Source: Gnetum montanum (Eukaryota; Streptophyta; Gnetopsida; Gnetales; Gnetaceae). From it: a DNA stretch of 64,000 nucleotides. Positions 21,780 through 33,225 of the stretch are shown one piece after another. The stretch is from the NCBI GenBank assembly GCA_015680685.1, contig MNCI01002152.1, forward strand, positions 720,817 through 784,816. Direction: 5' to 3'. The translations under genes and the position numbers were made by a program. Each line of letters begins with the position of its first letter. Within the stretch, counting starts at the first letter, position 1. The notes below the pieces were generated by a model. It worked only from the letters and a program-made list of their open reading frames with translations, did not search any database and was not told the origin of the DNA.

Positions 21780-21929
21780 CCTAACTTCATGTATAAGTTA
21801 CAACTTCCTAACTTGTTGAGCAAGTAATATCTCCTAACTTGTTGGGCAACTTATAACTTCCTTACTTGGGAGAGAAGTTAGCTAAGATATTTTGGAATAT
21901 CTAACTACCTTTTGAACCCTATAAAAAGG
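21780..21929 (+). promoter_or_regulatory. 3' LTR repeat array and TATA box of element A
   Basis: CCTAACTTG-type tandem units followed by TATAAAAAGG at 21920-21929, matching the 5' LTR arrangement. Confidence 0.6.
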
Positions 21930-23148
21930 TTTCAAGGGTTAGAAGAAGAGGTCTCACACTACGGGATCACACTCGGGGTCTCACTTGGGGTCTTGGAGGA
22001 AGATTGAAAAGAAGACATTGTGAAAGATTGCTTGTAAGATGACTTATTAAAGACAACATTTCAGCCTCTTTGTCATAGTCCTATGATTTATGTTTATTTT
22101 TTATTTTTTTAAATTGTTTAGCTAGTGGTTTAGCTAGTATCATGCTTGGCAAGTAATTTTGGGATTTTTAGATTGCTCTTATTGTTCTTGTTGCATGATA
22201 GAAAATTTCTATTAAAATTTTGCCATAGAAGAGCTTGTGTTTGAAAGCCTTAACAAAATTTTAGTAGTGAATTTTATTATTGTGCAATGTATAAGAACTT
22301 CTATTAAGATTGTTGTAAGAAAGCCTCTGCATGTAGTCAAGCCGTTGAACGATTCAATGGTCAAGAGGGTTCAGAAATCTTTGGTATTTTGATAAGACCA
22401 GAATAGCTTCTTTTCTCTTTAAAGTGAATCTCCATGGTATTTCAATCAAAAATTGGCAAGTCTTTTGAAGGTTCTGTTGAATGCAATTTTTGACATCCAT
22501 TATCTACCCAAAATAAAGTCTGGTACGTGATAGTTTACGCAGCAATTTTTTGGGTAGCATAGTAGGATTGTCTTGAAGAAATTGCTTATTTGAGCCTTGG
22601 AAGTTTGAATAATTCATAGTTATATAATTTGGGATAGCTTTATTGCGAAGTGTTTACTCGTATCTTTTTACCTTGTTTAAACATTTGAGATCTTTACACA
22701 AATCTTCTTTCTTGTTCTCTTCTTTCTATTTCCATTGAATCTCGCTCTATTTCTAGTTTTCTTGTGAAACTATCTCTTTCTCTAGGAAAAATTAGAAGTA
22801 GATTCACAAAGTTGTGCTCAAATGTTTTTGCAAAACTTTATTTATTACAAGTAGGTATTATAAGAACTGTATAGACTAGGCAATTGAACAAAATAGGAAC
22901 TCTCAACAACTCACAGTACTTTGCAAAGTTGGCTGAATCTCTTTAAGATAAGTCATTTATAGTTTTACACACAACCAAATCATTTCATTTTTAACAACAG
23001 CATACCGCAACAGCACACACACATACTCACATTAACTACTGAGTCTATTTGGAGGTATATGGGCCTTGGTGTTGCCAGAAGACCAGCAAGCACCTAAATC
23101 CTGTTCGAGGACACTTGTTGGCGATCGCGTCCCAAACGATTGCCAACA

Positions 23149-23153
23149 GTTAC
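23149..23153. other. Target-site duplication of element A, right copy (GTTAC)
   Basis: Exact match to 10034-10038, directly after the LTR end CCAACA. Confidence 0.92.
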
Positions 23154-23635
23154 ATACCTTAGCTTAATTAGGGTAGTAGGATAACCATGTAATAAGGGAT
23201 ATGATAGTAGGGTATAACCAAATTGGAACTGAACCAAGAACAAGTTAATGAATAAGTTAAATGTAAGTAATGCATCTTGAATCCTTAAATCATAGGAGAG
23301 GTTTAAACCTTGAGGTTATAAGACATTCTTACACCTAATGAAGCAAACCTTATGAGGTGACATTATGCTCAAATAATCCTAGGTAGGGCCTTCCTAATCG
23401 AGTTATATGTGGACTCATATCCAAGAATAAGAATTTATCATCAAAAAGAGGAATAATCATATATACATACTTAATAAATAATTAGTGAATAAACATTTTC
23501 TTAATGAACAAGTTTAATTAATGTGTTAGCCTAAAACATATATCTTGGAATACTAGTAGTATAATTTTTTGTATATATTAATGTTTTATTTTTGCCCTTA
23601 TAACTAGGCACTTGCCATAGGCTAGTTGGGAGCTG
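23154..23635 (+). other. Post-integrase tail of element B, second part
   Basis: Continuation of element B after the insertion of A. Non-coding. It ends in GTTGGGAGCTG before the right LTR, a weak polypurine tract. Confidence 0.55.
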
Positions 23636-25073
23636 TGTTGAACCCAAAAAATTTGTTCAATTTTAATAAGTATTTTTGTCAAACTTATGCATTTTAATTA
23701 ATTTTATTCTATATTTCATATAGTTAATTGTTTATTTAATGATTATGTTATTTTTTTATGTAAGTTGTAAATATTAGTTTATTATTATTTTATGATTAGT
23801 TAATTGGTGTGGTTTAGTTTATTTTAATTTTAGTTTCACTCATACAATGTATTATTATATATTAATGAGATTATAATTACATGNGTATATATATTTTTTA
23901 CATAAATTATATTATACAATATATATTTATATATATATATATATGGTGATAGGAAAGGAGGAGTTACTACCTGATTTGAACCTACCACTGTCACCATCAT
24001 CGTCATCAGATAATAATGACGATGATGATGTTCGTGGAATTTTGTTGGTTGCGAGTTGTCTAAGTTATCTTCTTCATTTTTGCAACATCCCTCCCACCAT
24101 TTTTGGCAAATTCATGATAACAAGAACACTAGATTTGGAAAATAATGGATTGGTATCAAATTCTTCCATATATATTTATTATTAAAATACTTATTTTTAA
24201 ACATCGGGTAATGGCATGGTAGAGATTGATGAGGATAAGGCACCAATGAAGGCAATGTTAGAAAATTTTGCAAATGATAAAGGAATTAGGCAAAACATAC
24301 ACCAAATGATGCTATTATGCATGCTTTTCTGCTAGATTCTCCATCGGCTCAAATCAAACCTTCTTCTTAGATAAATGCATAGAGCATCACATATGCCTCT
24401 TTTACCGCTTCCTTGAGAATCCATATTAATTTAAAACATTAAAAAGCCAAGATTGGCAATAATACTAATTTTAATAGATCAGTATTGGGTTTTGCAATAC
24501 CTAGATTTTATTGTAATATTTATTTTTAAACCTAGTGGTAGTGTAAACTAGGCACCAAAGAAAAGGAAAAAAAAGGATTCTACAAAAACGTCAAAAGAAA
24601 ATTTATTTCTTTTGAGAAAATAGGAAAAAGGAGTTGATACTAGTAAATTCCATATCACATTGGAATGAATTATTCTTTAGATTTTTATTGAAGATTTGTT
24701 GAGCCTTGTGGAAATTTTTGTAATTCACAATCAAATTGTTGCATTGTGGAGACAACAGAGCAAGATTGCAATTTAGGCAAACCTCCTTTGTAATCTTCAA
24801 CTATTATTTATAATTTTAATTTGATTTAATTATAAATCCTTATTCTTGATCTTATGATTAGAAGTTAGGATAAAGGTTTATAATTTTTCTTATGAGTGAC
24901 AGGCATAAGTATGGAATTTAATTGGATTCAATTCTAACTATTTATTGTCTTGATGATTTCTTTGACTTTTTAACTGCTCCTCCATGGGATACAACTTGTG
25001 GGTCAGTCACAGATGAGGTGATAATCTCTACAATGAAATAAAAAAGGAAAATAAATTTTAAAGGTATCCAACA
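23636..25073 (+). repeat. Right LTR of element B (about 1438 bp)
   Basis: I place the start at TGTTGAACCC, which pairs with the end ATCCAACA as a TGTTG/CAACA inverted repeat. From 23807 on it aligns with 2376-3727, including the TA microsatellite with a single N (23884). Beyond the end the sequence still resembles the start of B's internal region for about 16 bp (CCAAATTTTATTTGGC). Short ORFs inside (23943-24185, 24603-24800) are LTR sequence. Confidence 0.75.
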
Positions 25074-25089
25074 CCAAATTTTATTTGGC

Positions 25090-25591
25090 TCATCATGGTA
25101 GCAAATGACAATGGCATGAGTAACTGATCTATGCACTCTGGGCCTACCACACAACATAAAGGACTACAAAAGGTAGGATGTTATACAATTTGGTTTATGG
25201 ATTTGAAGCCATATTTCCCCTTAAATTGTAGGTTCCATCACTTTGTGTAATCCTCCCAAGCTTCATCAACAAGACTTAAACTAACAAGTTAAGAATTATC
25301 GACCTTAACTCGATAGAGGAAGAGTGCATCTAGATGCTTAGTCAAATTAAGTCGTATCAACAAACGCAATGGCAAAAACATCATCATAATCAGCACAAAC
25401 ACCCAATCAAGAATGGCAACCTAGTCCTCAAGGCCATCCATCAACCCATGGAAAAATTCTCAGCCAACTATGAAGGACCCTTCTTGGTCGTTAAGGCTTA
25501 TGGCAATGGAGCATTCAAACTTATTAACCATGATAGCAATGAATCCACCAATTTGGTGAACCACTCATACCTAAATCCATACTACGCCTAG
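25090..25591 (+). pseudogene. Element G: C-terminal end of a Tat-like integrase
   Basis: Begins abruptly after the right LTR of B. It reads WHE-stop-LIYALWAYHTT, then YNLVYGFEAIFPLKL and VPSL, the usual end of a Ty3/gypsy integrase core. An open frame follows at 25334-25591 with NGNLVLKAIHQP and KFSANYEGPFLVVKAYGNGA, the C-terminal DNA-binding region, and ends LNPYYA. Several stops are present upstream. The rest of pol would lie left of element B if B inserted here. Confidence 0.7.
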
Positions 25592-25627
25592 TATGTAACA
25601 CTACATCAATGACAAAACATGGTAAGC

Positions 25628-26105
25628 AATAGTCCACTATGATTATAAACTAGCAAAGAAAGTCTACTATGACTATAAAATGGCACAACAAGTCTGCTAT
25701 GATTATAAACTAGCCCAACAAGGTTTCTATGACTATAAACTAGCATAGCAAGTCTGCTATGACTATAAACTAGCACAACATGTGTGCTACAAGTATAAAC
25801 TAGCACAAAAAGTTTGTTATTACTATAAATTAGCACATACTATCTTTGGGCCATGACACTAAAATTGCCACCCACAATATTTGTCCACCATGACGCTTAA
25901 ACTAGCATAGCTCATCCTTGCATCATGATGCTAAAATACCACAACATTCACTGTTCACTACAATGTTAAACTAGCATTCAACAATCTCCTAGAACTATAA
26001 ACTAGCATATCATAGTCTACCAAGACCTTAAACTAGGTTCATGGTCTACTAGGATCCTAAACTAGCATAGCATACAGTCTACCAAGACCCTAAACTAGGT
26101 TTGTA
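25628..26105 (+). repeat. 30-bp tandem array after element G integrase
   Basis: Seven good units at 25628-25840 share the core AAGTCTGCTATGACTATAAA followed by CTAGCACAAC, with exact 30-bp spacing. More eroded units containing AAACTAG continue to about 26105. Tat-lineage elements are known for tandem repeats between integrase and the 3' LTR, which fits the position. No spacers and no flanking cas genes, so it is not CRISPR. Confidence 0.85.
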
Positions 26106-29100
26106 ATTCAACACACATAGTTTTGTGGATAAGTGAGTGTGAATACTTCCAAGTCTTCATCCTTTACTCACACCTCATGGGTAGGGCAGGGCACTGCAAT
26201 TCTAGAATGGAGTTCACATTGTCGAGAGAGGCCTCTAGAACATTTGCAATGTTACTACTCCTTGGGATTTTGTTGATCCTCCAAAAATTCCCTTGGAAAT
26301 TTTGTTGACCTTCTAGAGCTCCTGCTATGATCGCCAATAGTACTAGCCCTAGGCCATGCTGATAGCATTACCATCCTTAGGTATTTCATTATTCCTTAGA
26401 GCTCTCATTGTTAGCATAACCCTTTAGAGTAGTGGTAGCATTAGGACCTTAGTCATCTTGCCTACCCTATTAGGCTCTTGCCATTACTCGAGCACTTGCC
26501 TTTGGTGTGGCTACTGGAGCCTTTGCAGCTTTCTTGCTCCAACACTTGCATTGGTTCTCCTGCCACTGGCACTATAACCTCTTGCAACTGGTCCAACACT
26601 CATGGAACTTGCAACACCCTTATAGCCAGTAGCTTACTCTCATCTCATATGTGTGGTTATTTTATATCTTCTCTACATTGTGTTTGCAAGATGAAGCCCT
26701 AGATGTGATCATGCAAAGACGCATCTCATCATAGCAGCAAGTAACCACATTTCTCTGATATGCATAATTGGACTAGCTAAACCACTTAAGAAAGCACACC
26801 TCTATTACCCCACTATAGCCTACTTGCATTTACCCCCTTTACCTTGCATTTCTCTACTTTTCCCTACATCACCTAGCTTGCAAGTTCTCCAATGCATATG
26901 GCACCCTCTTTGTGTTGACTGTAGAACCCATAGTGGACGTAATGCAACTTATGCTATGGGGAGCCTCTATGGGCTAGTCAAAGCCCAATTAGGTGTAACA
27001 CAACTCATCCCAGGGAGGAAACACTTGTCCTACAGACATGACACGATTGCACTAAAGTAAATTTCATTAAGTGGCATGTAGTCCACCTAATGAAATGCAT
27101 CCCGCATGTAGCATCTCACAATGTAAAGAACCCAAATTAGGTTCACCTCACAAATCAAAAAAGCAAAAAACTCAAAAAATGGGGTAAAACATGTCCCCAT
27201 GCAAAACTAGCAAAGTTGCAACTTCGTAACTATCCTAACCCTGAATCTACATTGACCTTCCTACAAGCACTCTGATGAGAGGTCATAACTTCAGGGGTAA
27301 GCCACTTTGGCACCATGGATGTTGACTCTCTCATAAGCACTCTAATGAGAGGTCATCATTTTGGTGACAAGCCACCTTAGCACTATGATCCCTATTAGCT
27401 GTGCTAACTCTGCATCTTGCAATAGCATACGCTTTGCATCACATTCCCTTGTTATCCTTTACCTTATTCCATACATCCTTTTCCCTCAACAAACCATTAG
27501 CTTTAGCACTCTTGAGCATGGTGAAGTGAAATCTGGTCAATCATTGATGAGTGATGTTGGTGCCAAGCCTACTGTGGTGTTTTACATTCTTTATTAATAT
27601 CTCTCAGGCCACTCCTCTAGATGTCAACAAAGAGGGGCCACTGAAACACCATCAAATTCTAGCTCCTAGGTCCCAACTACAAATTTGGCTAAGTGTCAAA
27701 ACTTGGAAAATTTTTTTGAAGTGTTGAGACTATGCTCCCACTGCTAGGACTATGCTCCAAAGCATAGCTGGCATAGCTGACACTAAAAATCTAGATTTGC
27801 AAAATTTTTCTATGTGTCAATAGTGGCTACAAATTTTTCTAAGTATCTTGACTATGCTCCCACTACTGAGACTACTCTTTAGAGCATAGCCAGCATAATT
27901 AGCCTTGGAATGACTATTTTTCTAGATTTTCCAAAGTATCCAGATAGAGGTTATTGAGCATGTATGGGATGAAAAAAACTTTTTAGCAAAGTTTCTAACT
28001 TCTGGGGCTACGCTTCCTACTATGGTCCAAAGCTCAACTAGTGTAGCTTGCATGAAGGCAACAATTTCAACAAATTTTCATAAGTGTTAGGGTTATGTTC
28101 TCCTTGCTGGGGCTATGCTCTTGAGTGTATCCAGCACTAGAACACTATAAAATTTACCTAACTCCTTGGGCTACACTCCAAAGCATAGCTAGTGTAGCCA
28201 TGAAAAACTACCTCCATAAGCCTCTAGAGATTAGCACCAGCTGGCATCTCAACTCCAACATTCCCTCAGCAAGCAAGATCAGCAAGTTTTGTCCTCTTTG
28301 CATCCCCCATTTACTCCCAAATTATACCTATGCTCGACACCACTCAGAAGAGTGGGCAGCATAGTCCTGGAGCATAGTCTCCAAGCTTGCATTGTTTTGC
28401 ACTATTTGTAGGTACTTTGCGATCTATTTCTCATTCATAATGATAGTTTGGCAACATAGTCACAATCTGGCAGTTTCGCAGGGTCCATTGGGGCACACCA
28501 ATAGAACACCATCTTGCTTCAATGGGAGTGTAGTCAAGGGTCAGCATAGTCCCAACTACCTCTCTGCCCTGTGGCAACCGATCCATGATTCATGCTAACC
28601 CTAGACCTATAAATACCATTTCACTTCATGTTTTAGGGATTGGCAAATCAAAAAGTAAGGTTGGCATTTTGAAGCATTTGACCAACAAACTTGCATCCTG
28701 AGCACCTTAGAACCTAAGCACACTTGGCATTTTTATGAACTTCAAGAAACCAAGGCACCGTTGTATACCATCTAGCACATCACAGCCCACCATAGCTCAT
28801 AAGACATCATGGCAACCAACCTAGTAGGCTCAGACTCCATGGCAAACATTAGTTCTTCATAGCCAGACACAAACTATGGCTACACTCACCTACTGCACCT
28901 ATTGCACATCTTGTACCTCCTAAACATTCCCGTGCAATTGGCTATGCTCCCCCATTTGGGGTAGTGCCACTTCCTCACTTACATTTTGTGCATTTCTTTG
29001 CATTTTTACTTAGCATTTTAGCATTCTACATGCATTTGCATTATTTTACATGTATTTGCATGTTTGCACCTTCATTTTTGTGCCCAAAACCTTTGCTACA

Positions 29101-29294
29101 CTCATGCCCATGGGCACCATGGACATTGCAAAACATTGTGCAAACCCCCTAACATTTTGTTTCATTGTAACACCTATAAGTCCCAACTCAATCGATAAGA
29201 CCATTATGGGCACCCCACCTCTAGTCCCAACAAGACCTCATATAGAAGCAAGGTCAAGACTATGCAACTACAAACCTCTCAATGTCCCATTCTA
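26106..29294 (+). other. Long non-coding tract, probably 3' region and LTR of element G
   Basis: I find no protein domain. Visible structures are a 70-bp imperfect tandem duplication (27261-27330 and 27331-27400), a zone rich in GCTATGCTCC and GCATAGC motifs (about 27720-28610), and TATAAATA at about 28607 followed by a leader-like stretch. Motif-rich DNA just before a TATA box is what the LTRs of A, D, E and I show, so I infer an LTR promoter. No second copy is in the window to fix the ends. The tract stops at an RT remnant near 29295. Confidence 0.4.
28606..28613 (+). promoter_or_regulatory. Candidate LTR TATA box of element G
   Basis: TATAAATA after a dense run of GCATAGC-type motifs. Assignment is by analogy with the other LTRs here. 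Confidence 0.35.
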
Positions 29295-29309
29295 GCCTCC
29301 AATATTTTC

Positions 29310-30290
29310 AATTGCTACAATAAGCAAATCCAAATTACATCAGAAAATTAGACCAAGACAACATTCATGAGTCCTTGGGGAACTTTTGCATATTGTAAGA
29401 TGTCATTTGGTCTATGCAATGCTCCTACAACATTTCAATGCCTGGTCCTTAGTATTTTCTAACAAAAAATTAGTAATGGTGTGGAAGTCTTCATGGATGA
29501 CTTCTTCATCTATGGAGCTATGTTTGAACAAGCTTTGGACTAGCTTGAGTAAGTACTGAAGAGATATATTGAAATAAACCTATGGCTCAATTGGTAGAAG
29601 AGTCATCTCATGATCCAAGAAGGCATTATGTTGGGGCATTGAATTTCATAAGAAGGGATTGAGGTAGACCCAAAAATGATAAGGGTCATCAAAATAATTA
29701 CATGTCAACCAGAGACAATCAAAGATGTTAAATCATTACTTTAACATACTCGCTACTACCAACGATTCATAGAGAATTTCTCTAAGATCACAAAGTTGTT
29801 GGTCGAGCCTACAAAGAAGGATTCTCCATTCATCTAGACCAAGAAGTGCAAACATGTATTCCAACTACTAAAGGAGAAACTCATAGAAACTCTAATTCTA
29901 TAGGCACCAGACTAGTCTAGACCATTTTACATAACGATGGATTCATCTAATTATGCTTTGGGAGTAGTGCTTACACAACTAGATGATTAAAAAAATCTAT
30001 ATTATATCCACTGCACAAGCTAAAGCATTGTGGGTGCACCGTTGAATTATACTATAACTAAAAAAGAACTAATGGCGGTGGTTATGCTCTCGACAAGTTT
30101 AGGTACTATGTACTTGGCTATAAAGTATTTTTGCACACTAATCACAGTGTCATCTGCTTCTTGATGGACAAGCTAACGATGAGCCTTGGTATCATACAGT
30201 GGCTTGTGATCTTACAAGAATTCAATCTCACAAATGGTAAATCGAAAAGGGACTGAGAATGTGGTCATTAATCACCTCTCTTGATTAATA
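29310..30290 (+). pseudogene. Reverse transcriptase (3' part) and RNase H of element H/J
   Basis: Begins in the middle of RT (YNKQIQI, then TFMSPWGTFAYCKMSFGLCN). The catalytic motif is EVFMDDFFIYG (about 29485-29520). SHLMIQEGIMLGH and IEVDPKMIRVI follow, then a connection region with YYQRFIENFSKITK. RNase H reads TMDSSNYALGVVLTQLDD, where the first catalytic Asp is kept, then LNYTITKKELMAVV and HTNHSVICF, in which the third Asp of HTDHS is Asn. Many stops. The 5' half of pol is missing at the 29295 junction. Confidence 0.75.
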
Positions 30291-30371
30291 TGGGATAACA
30301 AAGAAGAGGAAAGTCCAATCTCTGATCAATTCCTAGATGAATTCCTCTTTATTGTTGTAATTAATGAACAA

Positions 30372-31640
30372 ATGCCTACAAAATCAACATGGTATAATGG
30401 CATCCTCACCTATCTTCTCACTCAAGAAATGCCACAAGATCTTGATTTTAGAAATAAGCAACAATTTCTTCATTGGGCTAAATACTTCATGAAAATCAAT
30501 GGATACCTTTACAAGGTGTGCACCGATGGCCTTATTCATTGGTATGTCCCTGATGAAGATGAAATGCATGTTCTCCAAAATGCTCATGAAAGGCCTTGCA
30601 AAGGCCTCTATGCAAGTTGACACATGGCCATAAAAATCCTTATGGTATGATACTATTGGCCTACAACATTTATGCATGCCCACTAGTTTGTCTGATCTTG
30701 TGAACATTGTCAATGAGATGGTGGGATGACCACTCGAATGGAAGATCCTTAATAGTGGATTCAACCATTGGAACCCTTTGACATATGGGGCATTAACTTC
30801 ATAGGTCCCATCATATCCATGTCCAATGGAAAGGCATATATCATTGTATAAGTCAAATACTACACAAAGTGGGTAGAAGTAGCAACTGTTGCTAATTGTA
30901 CATCATTCATTATTGCTAGATTTATACAACAAAATGTTGTAAATAGGTTTTGGGTGCAACATGGACTAATTTCTGACAATGGAACTCATTTCATGGGTGC
31001 CACTTTTAGAAAGTTCATGAAACACTTGGGGGTTGAACATAAATTAACAACACCCTATCATCTCTAAGCCAATGCTCAAGTAGAGGTAATCAAAAGGGAG
31101 ATCACAAAAATCCTAACATAGACCATTAGTAAATATAGAAAAGATTAGAGTACAAAACTCAAAAATTCCCTCTGAGCCTACCATTCAACATGAAAACTTC
31201 CTATTGGCTATTCTCCCTACAAGTTAGTGTATGAAAATCTTCCAATGCCCTTGATTCAATCTGAACTCCATACACTCTCAATAGCCTATGATCTAAATCT
31301 TAACCTAATTCTAGCATAGAAAGAAAGATTGATCAACCTCAATGTGCTAAATAAAAATTGGTTGGTGGCTCTATCTTTGAACGGGGTGAACAAGGCATTC
31401 AACAAGCAATGTTATGACCTAAGAATTCAAAAGGTAAAACTTTAACCAGAAGATAAGGTCCTCTATTGGAATCCCACACATGTACCCCAGAAAAAAAATT
31501 CCAAACATTGTGGAAGAAACCTTATATAATTGATCAAACCTTCCCCTTTGGGGCCATGTTAATCTATAGACCTAAAAGCCCAAATAAAAAGTAGTTGATC
31601 AACATCCAACAAGTGAAACCTTTCTTAGAACTAAGACAAG
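30372..31640 (+). pseudogene. Integrase of element H/J
   Basis: A pre-integrase segment is open at 30372-30620. The zinc-binding Cys pair is at about 30695-30720. The core reads WGINFIGPI (first Asp changed to Asn), LISDNGTHF (kept) and NAQVEVIKRE (Glu kept). The C-terminal region has KVLYWNPTHVP (about 31455-31485) and ends near 31640 in a stretch matching the end of D's pol. Several stops and frame changes occur. Confidence 0.75.
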
Positions 31641-33225
31641 CTAGTGCAACTACCACCTCGATGGATGGACAACCACGTTCCATTTTTTGAATCTCCTCCT
31701 TCCAACTCAGTCAAGGGGGAGATGGCCATCTATGCTAATGATCCATATGACTTCTTAGTTTTTCTATTTTTTATCTCCCATATTTTTGATCTTACAAGTT
31801 ATTTATTTTACAAATTTTTAATTTTCAAATTTTTCCCAATTTTGCACCATTGTTAATGCCTTTAAAATTTTCTTGATTATTTAAAACTTTATTATATATT
31901 TTAATTTGTTTTGTTTAAGTGTGAATTTTCATTATTTTTGCTAATAAAAGTGCTTTATTACCAAAGGACACAATGCCACTATTGTTGTTTACTAATGATG
32001 ATTTGTGCTTAATGTTGTGATTATCAATGTCTAGTTTCTATATTTGAATTTAATGTCTGATGACTATGACATGGTTTATTTTTTAGGGAATAGGTGGTGA
32101 GTCCATGTCATCTGTCCATTCAATAAACTGTATGATTTTCCTTGTTCTGGGAGTTTAAGATTCCTTCCATTAATGAAACATTTAATCAATTAATGACCTT
32201 GGTAGTTCTGGAATTGTGAAAGGTTCAAAGGTTTGGAGAGGGTGTGACTTCAAGGGAACTCAATACTCTTTGTACTCTTCTACTTTCTTGAGTGCTTGAG
32301 TGTTTCTCATGAGCTTCTTATCGTTCCATTTCAACCACTTCTAGGAAGTCAAATAAAGTCTTTGCATGGTGTGGTTCCCATCCAAAAATTTAAAAAAATA
32401 TAAAATAAAAAAAGAAAAAAAAAGATATGATGCAAATTCAAATCACACCCCTTAGACAAATAAATGGGCTACAAGCATTGGTTATGGGACAAGAAAGACA
32501 TGCACACATGCCTGAAGGTCCCCTCTAACTAAGGCCCTCTCTCACTTCCTACTTCTCTTTTCTTCTCTTTATAGAATGATGGTTGTTTTATAGAAGCACT
32601 CTCATGTCTTATGTGGATGGATCAATCTTAGAGTGATGATGTGAATTCACTGAAAGTACCTGGTTTTGGTCTAGACTAAGGATGGATCTTCTCAGGTTAT
32701 TTTAAACATAAATTCCATAAGGGACTTCTTATGACCTTAATTTAGAACCCCATTCCACCTTCTTCATTATCCATCCATGCTACCATAACTCACCTCACTA
32801 CCAAGTTCTATGTTATGCTCTATATCTCAGTCTGATGTGTTTGAATTCTTGGATAGATTCTTTTTCATTGGTCCTTAACTTTTCATGATCATTAATCAAA
32901 TATGGGGTCCACAAACTCCTTAGTTAAGGTTCTACAAGGGCAAAAAGAGCATGAGCCTACTATGGGAAGGAGCCACTTGCATATCTCTTGGTTTGGTTAG
33001 TTAGGTTCCTTACCTTAGACATTACTACAATCCTATCTTTCTTATATTCCATTATGCAAACCACTGTGTATTCCTTGATCTCTTAGTTTTCATCCTCATT
33101 CTCCATTTTCTTAATTTTCTCAATTTTCAGGACTTAAACATCCTCTTCTCATATTTTCATCATGTTCATGGTTGTTTGGGCTTCCATTTGATCCTGATTT
33201 CATTGAAAATATCTATGTAACTGTC
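31641..33225 (+). other. Post-integrase tail of element H/J
   Basis: Non-coding. AT-rich after 31740, with A-runs at 32390-32420. It resembles the equivalent part of D, for example GCATGAGCCTACT at about 32950, matched on the minus strand near 38590. No env-like ORF found. Confidence 0.5.

Larger units (their letters stand above)
10039..23148 (+). mobile_element. Element A: Tat-like Ty3/gypsy retrotransposon with host genes in its LTRs
   Basis: A structurally complete 13,110-bp element. It has a 5' LTR (10039-13196), PBS, gag, protease, archaeal-type RNase H, RT, second RNase H, integrase, an extra charged ORF, a polypurine tract (19975-19988) and a 3' LTR (19989-23148). It is bounded by GTTAC duplications. 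The LTR ends are TGTTGG and CCAACA; the left start has mutated to TATTGG. The Tat assignment is inferred from the dual RNase H, the long LTRs and the integrase type. Both LTRs contain the same germin-like and lectin gene pieces, so these were part of the element before this insertion. All protein genes are broken. Confidence 0.9.
19989..23148 (+). repeat. 3' LTR of element A (3160 bp)
   Basis: Begins TGTTGGCACATT and ends GATTGCCAACA, with 6-bp inverted ends, followed by the GTTAC duplication. It carries the second copies of the germin-like gene, the lectin fragment, the 26-27-bp repeats and the TATA box at the same relative positions. R/U5 (about 21930-23148) has no ORFs. Confidence 0.92.
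2376..25073 (+). mobile_element. Element B: Athila-like Ty3/gypsy retrotransposon, interrupted by A
   Basis: This is a plus-strand element with the order LTR, gag, protease, RT, RNase H, integrase, non-coding tail, LTR. The left LTR (2376-3727) and right LTR (23636-25073) align closely. The 13.1-kb element A lies inside the tail at 10039-23148. Coding parts are full of stops and frameshifts. Assignment to Athila rests on the gag and protease patterns and on the spacer CCAAATTTTTTT before a degenerate PBS; I could not run a phylogeny. No env-like ORF is recognisable after integrase. Confidence 0.8.

Noticed and set aside
25628-25840. CRISPR array
   Set aside because: 30-bp units are directly adjacent without unique spacers, in plant repeat DNA. 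This is a tandem array of a retroelement tail.
26106-29294. Several 60-80-codon plus-strand ORFs (26478, 26824, 27361, 28125, 28964, 29050)
   Set aside because: No domain, no conservation visible in the window and low-complexity composition. The tract behaves as non-coding LTR-like DNA.
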